Shown: piece after piece, positions 9,531 through 18,380 of the stretch
Layout of the letters: each line of letters opens with the position of its first letter
How positions within the stretch are numbered: the first letter of the stretch is position 1
Source: an uncultured Eubacteriales bacterium
GTDB lineage: Bacteria > Bacillota > Clostridia > Oscillospirales > CAG-272
Direction of reading: 5' to 3'
NCBI GenBank assembly: GCA_900549725.1
Contig: URPL01000003.1
Location: 56,358 to 120,357, forward strand
Length of the DNA stretch: 64,000 nt
Position numbers and translations under genes: made by a program
The notes under the pieces: model-generated
The model's database searches: none
Seen by the model: only the letters and a program-made list of their open reading frames with translations
What the model was told of the DNA's origin: nothing

Positions 9531-10439
9531 TTATTCCTCGTTTGCAGCCTCTTCGGTCTGCGGCGCGTCGCTTTCTTCCGCGGGGTCGTCATAAATCCCG
9601 CAGATTTTTGCGATATCCAGCGGCTCGCCCTTTTCGTCGAGCATGTAATCGTCCGTATATTCTTCGTCGCCGAAATAGCTTGCAACGCTCTTTTTCTTCG
9701 CCGGCTTTTTATCCGGGCGGGGCGTGCGGTAGCCAACGGGGTTACGCGGGGCATCCGCGCTGCGGCGCGTTTTTTCGGCGCCCTGCCCTCCGATGGCAGC
9801 GCCCGTTTCGTCCGCCAGGGAAACAACCACTCTGCGGCCGCTGTCCTGCCCGACGGAATAGGTCGTCACGCCGTCAAAGCCCTGCAGCTCGGAATGAATA
9901 ATGCGTCTTTCATAAGGGTTCATCGGCTCAAGCGTTACGCTCCTGCGGTATTTTTTCACCTTGACCGCCGTGCGCCTTGCAAGCGCGCGCAGCGTCGCCT
10001 CTCTCTTGGCGCGGTAGCCCTCCACATCCAGCGTTACCTTGGTATATGCCCGCTTTTCTTCGTCCTTGCGGTTGGCGGCAAGGCTGCAAAGATATTGCAG
10101 CGCATCCAGAGTATCGCCGTGATGACCGATGAGCACGCCTGCATTTTCTCCGCGCACATCGATGCGCAAGGTGCCCTCATCGTCGCGGTCGCAGTTTGCC
10201 TCGACATTCAGCTCCATGTCGTCAATCAGGGTCTGCAGGAAAACCATGGCTGCCTCATCGGGCGCCGCCGCATAGCATACCTCTACGCGTGCGGGCGTTG
10301 CCCCCATGCCGAGAAAGCCCTTCTTTGCATCCTCCAGCACCGTATATTCCACCTCGGCGACATCCGCGCCGAGCTGCGCCGCCCCGATGGCGACGGCCTC
10401 TTCCACGCTTTTCGCGTTGACTGTAACTTTCTTTTTCAC
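9531..10439 (-). CDS. jag: KhpB/EloR (Jag) RNA-binding protein
   Basis: A 302-residue SpoIIIJ-associated RNA-binding protein. Relatives (KhpB/EloR), with KhpA, influence cell elongation and division. Order: Jag_N domain (about 2-55, VEYTVLEDAKKGFLGMG), KH domain (about 62-140, GVLIGHHGDTLDAL), R3H domain (about 142-208, NPYERRIIH), then an acidic disordered tail. The start is the GTG at 10439 with AAAGGAACGACA just upstream; the nine upstream codons lack a site. It follows yidC by 42 nt in the conserved operon. Confidence 0.9.
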   Translation of the reverse strand: MKKKVTVNAKSVEEAVAIGAAQLGADVAEVEYTVLEDAKKGFLGMGATPARVEVCYAAAPDEAAMVFLQTLIDDMELNVEANCDRDDEGTLRIDVRGENAGVLIGHHGDTLDALQYLCSLAANRKDEEKRAYTKVTLDVEGYRAKREATLRALARRTAVKVKKYRRSVTLEPMNPYERRIIHSELQGFDGVTTYSVGQDSGRRVVVSLADETGAAIGGQGAEKTRRSADAPRNPVGYRTPRPDKKPAKKKSVASYFGDEEYTDDYMLDEKGEPLDIAKICGIYDDPAEESDAPQTEEAANEE

Positions 10440-10481
10440 TGTCGTTCCTTTCCGGCATCCCGGCACGAAAAACCCGCGTGC

Positions 10482-11645
10482 TTATTTGCTTTTGCGGTCC
10501 TGCTCGTCCTTGAGCGGTGCCTTTTCAATGGGAGATGCCTCTGGCTTTGCCTTTTCCGTGTATTCGCCCTGTGCCTTTTCTTCGCCCGCTTCGCTCTCTT
10601 GCTCTGCGGCTTTTGCCTTTTTCTCCGCCTCGGCTGCCTCTTTTCTCGCCTGCTCACGGCTCACCGGCGGCAGATAATCCTCATCGTCGATATGGTGCAG
10701 TGAACGCACGGTGCCGTTTTGCGCGGCAACCTTTTTCGCTGCTTTTTTCACGCCCATTTCCTTTTCTGCCTGCTTAAAATCCTCTTCCGTGAATTTCGGC
10801 AGCGGCATCAGCTTATACAGCAGCAGCTGCTGACCGAAGGAAAGAATGCTCTGATAGATCCAGTATACGCCGAGCGCGGAGGGCAGGGAAAGCGAGATCC
10901 ATGCGGAGAACAGCGGCATTGCAAAATCCATGATCTTCATGGAAAGGCTGTTCTGCTGCGCCTGCTGGTCGGGTGCCTGGGAGGTAAAGCGGCGCGCAAG
11001 CTTCATGGAGAGGAATGTCGTCAAAAAGACCAGAATCGGAATCAGAATCATCCAGGACGCAAATTCCGGCTTGACGCTCAGATCGAACTTTTCAATGCCG
11101 AACAGATTCAGCCGCGGCAGCTGCGCAACCACATCGGCATCGAATTTATCCGGGTTGTTTTTGATAAAGCCGAGCAGCTGGATCTCCGCCTGCGCCGTCC
11201 ATTTTCCGTCGCCCAGAAGTCCTGCGTTTTCGGCTACTGTTTTCAAAGAGTTGATCTTATCCGTGCCCCACTGGCAAATATAGGTCAGCGGCATGTACAC
11301 AATGCGGTACAGAATCATAATAATCGGCATTTGCAGAAGAAGCGGACCGCAGCCGCTGAGGGGACTGTAGCCCTCTTTCTGATACAGCTCCATGATCTCC
11401 TGCTGCATCTTTTGCTGTGTGGGCTTATCTTCTCTGCCCGCATACTTCTTGCGGATCGCCATTTCCTTGGGGCGCAGCTTTGCCTGCTTGATCGAATTTT
11501 TCTGCTGCTTGATACCGAAGGGGAACAAAACAAGCTTGATCACCACGGCAAACAGCAAAAGCGCAATGGCATAGCTCCCCGTCCACTCATAGAAAAGCCG
11601 CATGAGCTGACCGAAGGGCCAAAGGATATAGTTAATGATGTTCAT
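10482..11645 (-). CDS. yidC: membrane protein insertase YidC/OxaA (SpoIIIJ type)
   Basis: A 387-residue Oxa1-family insertase that places proteins into the cytoplasmic membrane, alone or with SecYEG. Helices are at about 20-40, 95-115, 210-230 and 250-280. The positively charged loop LFPFGIKQQKNSIKQ follows the first helix, and a long charged tail (about 300-387) may bind ribosomes. There is no lipobox, and an insert of about 45 residues separates the second and third helices. The ATG at 11645 is the start; upstream in-frame codons lie inside yidD. It overlaps yidD by 14 nt. Confidence 0.92.
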   Translation of the reverse strand: MNIINYILWPFGQLMRLFYEWTGSYAIALLLFAVVIKLVLFPFGIKQQKNSIKQAKLRPKEMAIRKKYAGREDKPTQQKMQQEIMELYQKEGYSPLSGCGPLLLQMPIIMILYRIVYMPLTYICQWGTDKINSLKTVAENAGLLGDGKWTAQAEIQLLGFIKNNPDKFDADVVAQLPRLNLFGIEKFDLSVKPEFASWMILIPILVFLTTFLSMKLARRFTSQAPDQQAQQNSLSMKIMDFAMPLFSAWISLSLPSALGVYWIYQSILSFGQQLLLYKLMPLPKFTEEDFKQAEKEMGVKKAAKKVAAQNGTVRSLHHIDDEDYLPPVSREQARKEAAEAEKKAKAAEQESEAGEEKAQGEYTEKAKPEASPIEKAPLKDEQDRKSK

Positions 11646-11937
11646 CTGTTTTTCTTTCGGCTCCCGCCGCGGCGGAAGCTCCTTTCCCAAAAGAGTTCTG
11701 TTTTCTGCGTTTGCGCTTTGGAACGGGGTCATACCCGCCTTTGCCGAACGGATTGCAGCGCAGCACCCGCCAAAGCGAGAGCGCACAGCCGACAAGAATG
11801 CCCCATTCCTCAATCGCTTCGATCGCATAGGCGGAGCAGCTCGGCTCAAAGCGGCAGCAGGGGCCGCCCTTCAGCGGCGAGAGATAGTCCCGATACAGCC
11901 GCAGCGGCAGCGTGAAAAAACGGCGCAGCGCTCTCAT
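11632..11937 (-). CDS. yidD: membrane protein insertion efficiency factor YidD
   Basis: A small (101 aa) membrane-associated protein with the family blocks CRFEPSCSAYAIEAI and RCNPFGKGGYDPVP. It assists YidC-dependent insertion. Its ATG overlaps the rnpA stop by 4 nt and its 3' end overlaps yidC by 14 nt, so the three genes are tightly coupled. The C-terminal 25 residues are basic and low-complexity. Confidence 0.92.
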   Translation of the reverse strand: MRALRRFFTLPLRLYRDYLSPLKGGPCCRFEPSCSAYAIEAIEEWGILVGCALSLWRVLRCNPFGKGGYDPVPKRKRRKQNSFGKGASAAAGAERKTDEHH

Positions 11938-12317
11938 TTTGCAACTCCGAGCATGCCGAGCTTTGCAAATGCCGTCTCCAGATCGCGGGCGATTTGCGCA
12001 GGCTTTGCCCGAAGCGCCGCATGGCGCGCCGCAAGCACGATCAGATAGCCTTTTTTCACGGGCGTTTTTTTCTCCATCTGCCGATAGCCCTCGCGCAGCA
12101 CGCGCTTGACGCGGTTGCGCTGCACAGCGCCCCCGAGCTTTTTCGTCACCGTCAGCCCGATGCGGTTCTGCCGCTTTTTCTGCGGATGCTGTTTTTGCAA
12201 AAGCGCTGCCTTATAATCGCGCAGGACATAGACCACCACGGTCGGCGTGAGCTGTTTTTGCCCTTTTGCGTATGCCTTGGCATACAAATGGTTTTCACAG
12301 ATCGCCTTGAATTTCAT
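11934..12317 (-). CDS. rnpA: ribonuclease P protein component
   Basis: A 127-residue basic protein that binds RNase P RNA to mature tRNA 5' ends. It carries the signature RNRVKRVLREGYRQ (RNR motif) and an N-terminal aromatic/basic region that contacts the pre-tRNA leader. It sits 60 nt downstream of rpmH as in most bacteria. Confidence 0.93.
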   Translation of the reverse strand: MKFKAICENHLYAKAYAKGQKQLTPTVVVYVLRDYKAALLQKQHPQKKRQNRIGLTVTKKLGGAVQRNRVKRVLREGYRQMEKKTPVKKGYLIVLAARHAALRAKPAQIARDLETAFAKLGMLGVAK

Positions 12318-12377
12318 GCTTCCTCAAATCCGTAAAACGAAAGCCCATGACATTGCACGGGCTTCTCTCAAGGTAAC

Positions 12378-12512
12378 TTAATAGGTGAGTCTGACTCTGC
12401 CTTTTGCACGTCTTCTCTTCAAAACCTTTCTGCCATTCGCGGTTCTCATTCTCTTTCTGAAGCCGTGTTCCATTTTTCTCTGCCGTTTCTTGGGCTGATA
12501 TGTTCTGAGCAC
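12378..12512 (-). CDS. rpmH: 50S ribosomal protein L34
   Basis: A 44-residue protein read directly from the sequence: it opens (GTG)-LRTYQPKKRQRK, contains HGFRKRMRT, and ends KGRVRLTY. It is a structural protein of the large ribosomal subunit. The start is GTG at 12512, fixed by an ideal AAGGAGGTG site 7 nt upstream. It is the first gene of the operon behind a consensus promoter. The usual neighbour dnaA is absent; a glycosidase gene lies upstream. Confidence 0.95.
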   Translation of the reverse strand: MLRTYQPKKRQRKMEHGFRKRMRTANGRKVLKRRRAKGRVRLTY

Positions 12513-12614
12513 TCTGCACACCTCCTTACGCCGGTTGTCTCAATCTATGAAAATCAAGTATTGAGTCTCAAATTTCACGCAGTGCGAAATCAAGCGACAC
12601 GCACAGCACTGTAT

Positions 12615-12644
12615 ATTATAAAGGAAATAGAGCCTTTCTGTCAA
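12615..12644 (-). promoter_or_regulatory. strong promoter of the rpmH operon
   Basis: Minus strand TTGACA (12639-12644), 18-bp spacer, TATAAT (12615-12620). Both hexamers match consensus, as expected for a ribosomal protein operon. The leader is about 95 nt. Confidence 0.9.
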
Positions 12645-12680
12645 TAGTTTTTTCGAAATTTTTGCGCCGTGCGCCGAATT

Positions 12681-14426
12681 TTACGGATGCAGACGCCGAT
12701 ATTCGTCCCAGGCCGTGCGCAAAACGGCAAGATCCTGCGCCGTGTAGGAAAAATCGGCGTCGGGCGAAATGCGGTAAAGATCCGGAATTCCGATGCGGCT
12801 TTGGAAGAGCGCCGCGCGCATGGAGGAGCGCTTGGAGCCGTAGCACGGGGAATCCGTATCAATAAGAACGCCCGGGAACGCAGCCTCAAACAGATCGCGG
12901 CGGAAGGTCATTTCCTCCTCATAGCCGCGCATGGCGTCGTCGTAGTCGTGCAGGCGGCATTGGTCGGGAATGCCCGCAAAAATCGGATGGCACGAGCTGC
13001 AGTTGATCAGGGCGTTTGGCTTGACGCTTTTTGCAATCTCGCGAATCATACGCAAAAGCTCCAGCAAAAGCTGCGTGCCGTATGCCCCGCTGTGAGAGCG
13101 TGCACGCCGCCCGCGCGGCATCATAAAGGCAAAATCCAGCTTAAAGCCGTCCGCGCCGATGCAGCCGGGGTCGTCGCTCAGCAGCCGATAGATAATCTTT
13201 TCCAGCGCCGCGCGATATGCGGGATTGGACGGGTCGGCATAGGGCCCCTCATTAAAGGACATGGTCTTGCCGTACGGGGTGGCGTCGCTTTCCGGTATCT
13301 TCAGCGCATCGTCCAGCCCCTGCGCCGCCCAAAGCTTGAACCACAAAAGCGTATGAATGCCGCGGGCGCGCATATCGTCCGTGAATTTGCGCATATCGTG
13401 CCATTTTGCCGGGTCGGGCTCGGCAGAGCCGTATTCCGCCTGCCATTTGTCATCCACAATGAGAATGCGCGGGCAAAGCCCCGCCGCGCACAGCTTATCG
13501 GCAAAGGCACGGTAATTCTCCTCCGTCGCCTGAACATCCGGCTCGCTCCCGCCGCCCAGCGCATACTGCTCTCTCCAGCCGCATGCCATCGGGCCCCACC
13601 ACCAGGCGGGCACATCGGAATAATCGCGCTTTTGCACCGTGCCGCTTTCATAAAACCATGCCGCATACTGCCGCGCGGCAGCCATATTGTCCGGCGCGGT
13701 CTCAATGCGCACCGCCGGGGTAATGAAGCTGCCCGTAACCTCTTTGTGCCCCTCAAAATCCGTGGAGAGATAAAAGCCCTTTCTGCCGCGGTTTGGACGC
13801 TTGTGATAATCAAACTTCATAAAGTTCCAATCGTTTTCCCTGCCGATAAGCCCCATAGAAAGGCGCTCGCGCACGCCGAGGGTGCGGAAGGCATACACAT
13901 ACAGCGGCGGCACCAAAAGATCAAAATAGCTGTGAAAATCCTCAATGGAATTGTAAATGCGGTGCTCTGCCGAGAAAAAGTCGGAAATGGGCACAAAATA
14001 TTCGCAGAATTCAAAATCGGAAGCGCCGAGCATATCGCCCTGCCATTTTCCGCCGAAATAGCGAATCTCGCCGACGCGCCCCTGCCCGTGCACCTCCGTT
14101 TCGGCAAACACGCCGTCGGGCGCAAAGCGGAAACGGTATTCTTTTTCCTGCCATGCCGTGCTGCGCACGCGCATGCGGAAGGTATTCTGTGCCTCGTCAA
14201 ATTCCGCCGAGAGAACCGCTTCATCGATATCCTCCAGGGTATCGTAGCAAAGCGGATCGTCCTCATGCGGCAAAAGGCGGTCCACCGCGGTATGGGCGGA
14301 CAGCGTCGCAACGTCAACCGCGGCGCCGGTGTCGTCGATAAAGCGCAGCGCTACCGTTCCCCTTTCTTCATCGATCACCGCGGTGAAGCCGCGGCAGGCA
14401 ATTTCATGCATTCTCTCTTTCGGCAT
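12681..14426 (-). CDS. alpha-galactosidase-like TIM-barrel glycosidase (GH36/GH31 clan type)
   Basis: A 581-residue cytoplasmic enzyme. An N-terminal beta-sandwich (about 1-250) precedes a barrel. GADGFKLDFAFM fits the KxD nucleophile strand of clan GH-D/GH31 enzymes, and LIDTDSPCYGSKRSSMRA lies where the acid/base Asp is expected. LRFID and WWWGPMACGW flank the substrate region. An alpha-galactoside is likely but unproven. GGAGAG lies 6 nt before the ATG. It follows the ArsC-like gene by 40 nt on the same strand; the gap holds a short TTGCTTGT tandem repeat and no clear terminator, so it may be the end of the radical SAM operon. Confidence 0.65.
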   Translation of the reverse strand: MPKERMHEIACRGFTAVIDEERGTVALRFIDDTGAAVDVATLSAHTAVDRLLPHEDDPLCYDTLEDIDEAVLSAEFDEAQNTFRMRVRSTAWQEKEYRFRFAPDGVFAETEVHGQGRVGEIRYFGGKWQGDMLGASDFEFCEYFVPISDFFSAEHRIYNSIEDFHSYFDLLVPPLYVYAFRTLGVRERLSMGLIGRENDWNFMKFDYHKRPNRGRKGFYLSTDFEGHKEVTGSFITPAVRIETAPDNMAAARQYAAWFYESGTVQKRDYSDVPAWWWGPMACGWREQYALGGGSEPDVQATEENYRAFADKLCAAGLCPRILIVDDKWQAEYGSAEPDPAKWHDMRKFTDDMRARGIHTLLWFKLWAAQGLDDALKIPESDATPYGKTMSFNEGPYADPSNPAYRAALEKIIYRLLSDDPGCIGADGFKLDFAFMMPRGRRARSHSGAYGTQLLLELLRMIREIAKSVKPNALINCSSCHPIFAGIPDQCRLHDYDDAMRGYEEEMTFRRDLFEAAFPGVLIDTDSPCYGSKRSSMRAALFQSRIGIPDLYRISPDADFSYTAQDLAVLRTAWDEYRRLHP

Positions 14427-14466
14427 CGTTTTCTCTCCTGTTTTTGCTTGTTTGCTTGTTTGCTTT

Positions 14467-14817
14467 TTATTGCTTTGCGCGGCCGGCCAGCTCCCGCCAA
14501 AATGCTTCGTTCACCCCGACCGCCGCAGCAGCGCCGCAGCGCACGATCGGCGTTTTAAGATAGGTGCTGTCCTCCAGCAGCTTTTCCGTCTGCCCCGCGG
14601 GGGTCAGATAGCGGATCATGCAATAGTTTTTATTTTTCTCGTCCAACAGCGCCTCAAGCGGCCCCGCGGCGCGCAGAATGCTTTCAAGCTCCCCGCGGGA
14701 AAGCGGGCGCTCCGTCAGCTCGAGCCATTGAAACGGGATTCCCCGTTCCTTGAAAAAGCGCTGTGCTCGCCTGCTGTCCCGGCATTTTTTCGTCCCGAAA
14801 ATCTGAATTCCCGCCAT
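14467..14817 (-). CDS. ArsC/Spx-like (YffB) thioredoxin-fold protein
   Basis: A 116-residue member of the ArsC/Spx/YffB family. Near the N-terminus it has FGTKKCRDSRRA, so a single Cys with Ser in the CxxS position, and YLKTPIVR is the conserved cis-Pro loop. It lacks the extra Cys residues of true arsenate reductase, so a redox or Spx-like role is as likely as arsenate reduction. It starts 3 nt after the radical SAM gene. Confidence 0.75.
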   Translation of the reverse strand: MAGIQIFGTKKCRDSRRAQRFFKERGIPFQWLELTERPLSRGELESILRAAGPLEALLDEKNKNYCMIRYLTPAGQTEKLLEDSTYLKTPIVRCGAAAAVGVNEAFWRELAGRAKQ

Positions 14818-14820
14818 TTT

Positions 14821-15783
14821 TCATTCCTCCCATGCCTTTCCCTGATAGGAATCGTGCCGCAAAAACCACTTATCCGCCTCATTTTGCACCACAAATTTTT
14901 TCTGCGGCCAAAGCGGAGAGAGGCAAAGCCCCGGCGCGCTGTCCGAGCACAGCCGCATGACGACGGTCCTTGGCGGCAGACATTCAATCTGCCGGCAAAC
15001 GATTTCGATATATTCCTGCAAATCAAGCAACGCAAACGGTTCTTTTTCGTAAAGCTCTGCAAGGCGCGTGCCGCGCAGAATCTGCAGCATATGAAATTTC
15101 ACCCCGTGCGGCTGAAGCGCCGCAACAAAGCGCGCGCTTTGCAGCATATCATCGGCGCTCTCTCCCGGCAAGCCGTTGATCAGATGCACCGCCGTGAAAA
15201 TATCTCTTTTTTGCAGCGTCTCATAGCCGCGCAAAAACGCGGCGGTATCGTGCCCGCGCCCCATGCGCCGCATGGTTTTTTCATGGGCACTTTGCAGCCC
15301 GAGCTCAACGCAGAGATAGGTGCGCTCCTTCAGCTCCGAAAGATAGGAAAGCACCGCTTCCCCGAGGCAATCCGGGCGCGTGGCAACAATCAGCCCGCAT
15401 GCCCCCGGCAGCGCAAGCGCCCTTTCATACAGCTCCCGCAGGCGCTCTATGGGCGCATAGGTTCCGCTGAATGCCTGAAAATACGGCAGATACTTCGTGC
15501 TGCCCCATTTTTTCTCCGCAACGGCGCGCTGCAGGCGGTATTGCGCCTCAATGGGCAAAAGCCTGTCTGCGCAAAGGTCTCCGCTGCCGCGTCCCGAGCA
15601 AAAAGCGCAGCCGCCCGTGCCGAGCGTGCCGTCGCGGTTAGGGCAGGTAAAGCCGCCGTCCAGGCTGATGCGCGCCACCTTGCCGCCAAAGCGCTGCCGC
15701 AGCGCAAAATCGTAGGTATGGTATCGCTTAAATCCCGCCGTATAGGGAAACGGGTTCCGTTTTTTCGGTTGATTTTTTGCCAT
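14821..15783 (-). CDS. TIGR01212 family radical SAM protein (YhcC-like)
   Basis: A 320-residue radical SAM enzyme. The cluster-binding region is CPNRDGTLGTGGCAFC, the TIGR01212 variant with a long gap before CxxC. HLINGLPGES and the AdoMet-binding ELGLQSAHEKT strand follow. The physiological substrate of this widespread family is unsettled. The start is the ATG at 15783 because AGAGGAG sits 6 nt upstream; 11 more upstream codons lack support. It is the first gene of a run with the ArsC-like and glycosidase genes. Confidence 0.85.
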   Translation of the reverse strand: MAKNQPKKRNPFPYTAGFKRYHTYDFALRQRFGGKVARISLDGGFTCPNRDGTLGTGGCAFCSGRGSGDLCADRLLPIEAQYRLQRAVAEKKWGSTKYLPYFQAFSGTYAPIERLRELYERALALPGACGLIVATRPDCLGEAVLSYLSELKERTYLCVELGLQSAHEKTMRRMGRGHDTAAFLRGYETLQKRDIFTAVHLINGLPGESADDMLQSARFVAALQPHGVKFHMLQILRGTRLAELYEKEPFALLDLQEYIEIVCRQIECLPPRTVVMRLCSDSAPGLCLSPLWPQKKFVVQNEADKWFLRHDSYQGKAWEE

Positions 15784-15814
15784 GCCCCGCTCCTCTTTGC
15801 GCGCATTTTCTTTC

Positions 15815-15843
15815 ATTATAGCAAACCGCGCACCGCATTACAA
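15815..15843 (-). promoter_or_regulatory. promoter of the radical SAM gene
   Basis: Minus strand TTGTAA (15838-15843), 17-bp spacer, TATAAT (15815-15820), 32 bp before the ATG. Confidence 0.8.
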
Positions 15844-15852
15844 GCCCGAACA

Positions 15853-15881
15853 GGAAAAAGGGGCGAATCGCCCCTTTTTCC
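15853..15881 (-). terminator. terminator after the rnj-DUF2007 pair
   Basis: A 13-bp stem (15853-15865 with 15869-15881) with an AAT loop and a U-rich 3' arm, directly beyond the DUF2007 stop codon. Confidence 0.75.
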
Positions 15882-15883
15882 GC

Positions 15884-16204
15884 TCATTTTTCGTTTTGTT
15901 CCTTTTGCGCCGCTTCCACATCGGCATCGGTCGTTTCAATCTGCTCGGAGAAGGTCTGCATCATTTCTTCGTAAAGCGCCCGCGCCCGCTCCGCGTCCTT
16001 TGCGGCAACATAAATTTCGCTGCCGAAAAAGCTTGTGCCGCAGATCAGCCTTGCAGCGCTGCCGCCGCCCGCTTCATGGCGCAGATACGGAATTTTGTTT
16101 TCCTCCAAAACGCCGAGCAGAATATCCGTGCGGAACGGATCGCTCAGGGTACACAGCAATACGACCTCCTTGTCGTCATGCCGCTTGGTTCCGAATATAC
16201 TCAT
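15884..16204 (-). CDS. DUF2007 domain protein
   Basis: A 106-residue soluble protein. Residues about 12-75 match the DUF2007 (putative signal-transducing) fold: VVLLCTLSDPFRTDILLGVLEENKIPY, split by a Gly-rich turn, then FFGSEIYVAAKDAERA. The tail is acidic and disordered. Its function is unknown. It begins 10 nt after the RNase J stop, so the two are cotranscribed. Confidence 0.75.
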   Translation of the reverse strand: MSIFGTKRHDDKEVVLLCTLSDPFRTDILLGVLEENKIPYLRHEAGGGSAARLICGTSFFGSEIYVAAKDAERARALYEEMMQTFSEQIETTDADVEAAQKEQNEK

Positions 16205-16214
16205 CCCGTCCTCC

Positions 16215-17891
16215 TCAAATGTTCATAATCACCGGCAGAATCATCGGCTTACGCTTTGTCTTTTGATACAGGAATTTGGAAAGCGCGTCCTTCACCGTTG
16301 TTTTAATTGTGTTCCAATCCATAGTGTCGCGCGCGAAGCAATCCTCCAGAGCATCGTATGCAATGGAGCGAATCTGCTCCATGAGCTCCTCGCTCTCTCT
16401 GACATAAACAAACCCGCGGGAGACCACATCGGGGCCCGAAAGCACCATCTTCTCGCGCGAATCGATCGTTGCAACGACAACGATCAACCCGTCCTCTGCC
16501 AGGTGCATACGGTCGCGCAGCACAATGTTTCCGACATCGCCCACGCCGTATCCGTCCACCAAAACGGCGCCGGCATTCACAGTGCCCGAAAAATGCGCGC
16601 CGTCGCGGTCCAGCTCCAGCACCCGCCCAAGCTCCGGCACGAAAATATGTGCGTCGTCCATACCCATGAAATTGGCAAGCTCCTTGTGGTTGATCAGGTG
16701 CCGCTGCTCACCGTGAATGGGCATAAAATATTTCGGCTTTGTCAGCGCGTGCATCATTTTCAGCTCTTCCTGGCAGGCATGCCCCGAGACATGCACATGG
16801 GAAACGGATTCGTTGATCACGGTCACTTTCTTTTTATAAAGCTCGTTGATTACATTGCCGACCAGCTTTTCGTTTCCCGGGATAGCGCTTGCACTGATAA
16901 CGACCAGGTCGCTCGGGCCGAGAGAGACCTTGTCATGCGTGCTGAACGCCATGCGGGACAGCGCAGACATGGATTCGCCCTGCGTCCCCGTGGTGATCAG
17001 CGTCAGCTGGCCCGGCGTATATTTTTTTATTTCATTGATATCGATCAGGCAATCCTTAGGCACATTCATATAGCCAAGCTCAATTGCCGCGCTGACAACA
17101 TTGAGCATGGAGCGGCCCGTGATAGCCACCTTTCTGCCGTATCGATGCGAAATATCGATGATCTGCTGCACGCGGTGCACATTGGAAGAGAAGGTGGAGA
17201 TTACGATACGCTTTTCCTTGTTGGAGAAAAAGATCTGCTCAAAGGACTGCCCCACGGTTTTTTCCGTCGGCGTATAGCCGGGGCGGTCCGCATTGGTCGA
17301 TTCACACAAAAGCAGCAGAACGCCGTCCTGCCCGAGCTGCCCCAGGCGCGCCAGGTTGATCGTATCCCCATCGATCGGGGTCAGGTCCACCTTGAAATCG
17401 CCCGAATGCACGATCACGCCGAGCGGCGTTGTGATCGCAAAGCAGACCGCGTCCGCAATGGAGTGATTCACATGGATGAATTCCACGCTCATGCAGCCCG
17501 CGCGGACCTTTTCGCCCGCGTTGACGCAAATGAGCTGCGGCTCCTTTTCATAGCGGTGCTCCGCCAGCTTGTTGCGCAGAATGCCGAGCGTCAGCCGCGT
17601 TGCGTATACCGGCACATTCAGCTCCTTGAGAATATAGGGCACGGCGCCGATATGGTCCTCATGCCCGTGGGTGAGAAAAATGCCGCGCACCTTTTCTTCG
17701 TTCTTTTTCAAATAGGATACATCCGGGATCACAAGATCGATGCCGGGCATCTGCTCATCCGGGAATCCCATGCCGCAATCCACAACGACAATATCGTTTC
17801 CGTATTCGATTGCCGTGATATTTTTTCCGATTTCACCGATTCCCCCGAGAGGAATCACCTTAAGCTTTCCCGCCGGTTTTCTTCTTGCCAT
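16215..17891 (-). CDS. rnj: ribonuclease J
   Basis: A 558-residue metallo-beta-lactamase/beta-CASP nuclease with 5'-3' exonuclease and endonuclease activity in mRNA decay and rRNA processing. GGIGEIGKN opens the fold. FLTHGHEDHIGAVP is the HxHxDH zinc motif, HVNHSIADA and VHSGDFKVD add metal ligands, HVSGHACQEE and PIHGEQRHL mark the beta-CASP part, and a C-terminal domain follows. With RNase Y (29423-30979) it forms the usual Firmicutes decay pair. GAAAGGAATGAAACT precedes the ATG. Confidence 0.93.
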   Translation of the reverse strand: MARRKPAGKLKVIPLGGIGEIGKNITAIEYGNDIVVVDCGMGFPDEQMPGIDLVIPDVSYLKKNEEKVRGIFLTHGHEDHIGAVPYILKELNVPVYATRLTLGILRNKLAEHRYEKEPQLICVNAGEKVRAGCMSVEFIHVNHSIADAVCFAITTPLGVIVHSGDFKVDLTPIDGDTINLARLGQLGQDGVLLLLCESTNADRPGYTPTEKTVGQSFEQIFFSNKEKRIVISTFSSNVHRVQQIIDISHRYGRKVAITGRSMLNVVSAAIELGYMNVPKDCLIDINEIKKYTPGQLTLITTGTQGESMSALSRMAFSTHDKVSLGPSDLVVISASAIPGNEKLVGNVINELYKKKVTVINESVSHVHVSGHACQEELKMMHALTKPKYFMPIHGEQRHLINHKELANFMGMDDAHIFVPELGRVLELDRDGAHFSGTVNAGAVLVDGYGVGDVGNIVLRDRMHLAEDGLIVVVATIDSREKMVLSGPDVVSRGFVYVRESEELMEQIRSIAYDALEDCFARDTMDWNTIKTTVKDALSKFLYQKTKRKPMILPVIMNI

Positions 17892-18313
17892 AGTTTCATT
17901 CCTTTCTTCTTCAAATCATGCGCAAAATTGCGCAAAACACGGAGGCGGTAAGCAATGCCGTACCGCCGATGTACATTTAATATAAATATGAGTATTCACG
18001 GCAAAAACGCACCACAAAAGCGCGGATGCGCTCTCTTTCTTTTGACGACCAAAAAGAGAGCCGCAGCCGCTTCATACAGCGCCGCCGTTATCCCCGCCGC
18101 CCCGCCGAGACAAACGGTGTCTCGCAGCTGCAGAGCTCTCGGAATATCGGCTTGCCGTGTGTTTTATCATGATTGCCGAAAAAATCGATCCGCAATCAAG
18201 GGTTCACAAACGCACACATATATTGGTTTGATTGTATCGCAAAAGTATTGCCGCAAAGCGACCCGCGGATGAACAAATTGTAAACCCGCGCGCATTTTTC
18301 AACGAGAAAAAGC
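17892..18313. other. long intergenic region, hairpin-rich, no gene recognised
   Basis: A gap of about 420 bp upstream of rnj. It holds a 9-bp stem pair (GCTCTCTTT and AAAGAGAGC, near 18029-18061), a GAGACA/TGTCTC hairpin (near 18106-18123) and a TGATTGC/GCAATCA hairpin (near 18168-18200). A candidate -10 (TATTAA) for rnj lies near 17970-17980. No reading frame with a ribosome site stands out. A structured leader or a small RNA is possible, but I cannot match it to a known family. Confidence 0.3.
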
Positions 18314-18362
18314 AAAAGGTGCTCCCAAATGCCAAGCAAACGGCATCGGAAAGCACCTTTTT
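18314..18362. terminator. bidirectional terminator after the MATE gene
   Basis: AAAAGGTGCT (18314-18323) pairs with AGCACCTTTT (18352-18361), and an inner ATGCC/GGCAT stem extends it. It lies just beyond the MATE stop on the minus strand and is U-rich on both sides. Confidence 0.8.
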
Positions 18363-18380
18363 CGCCTGTATGCAATTTGT

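Noticed and set aside
14440..14465. TTGCTTGT tandem repeat between the ArsC-like and glycosidase genes
   Set aside because: Two and a half copies only, no dyad, and no promoter-like element nearby. Probably slippage in a short spacer.
17036..17160. ATCGAT words resembling the hydrogenase operator inside rnj
   Set aside because: They lie within conserved coding sequence with irregular spacing and are expected by chance.
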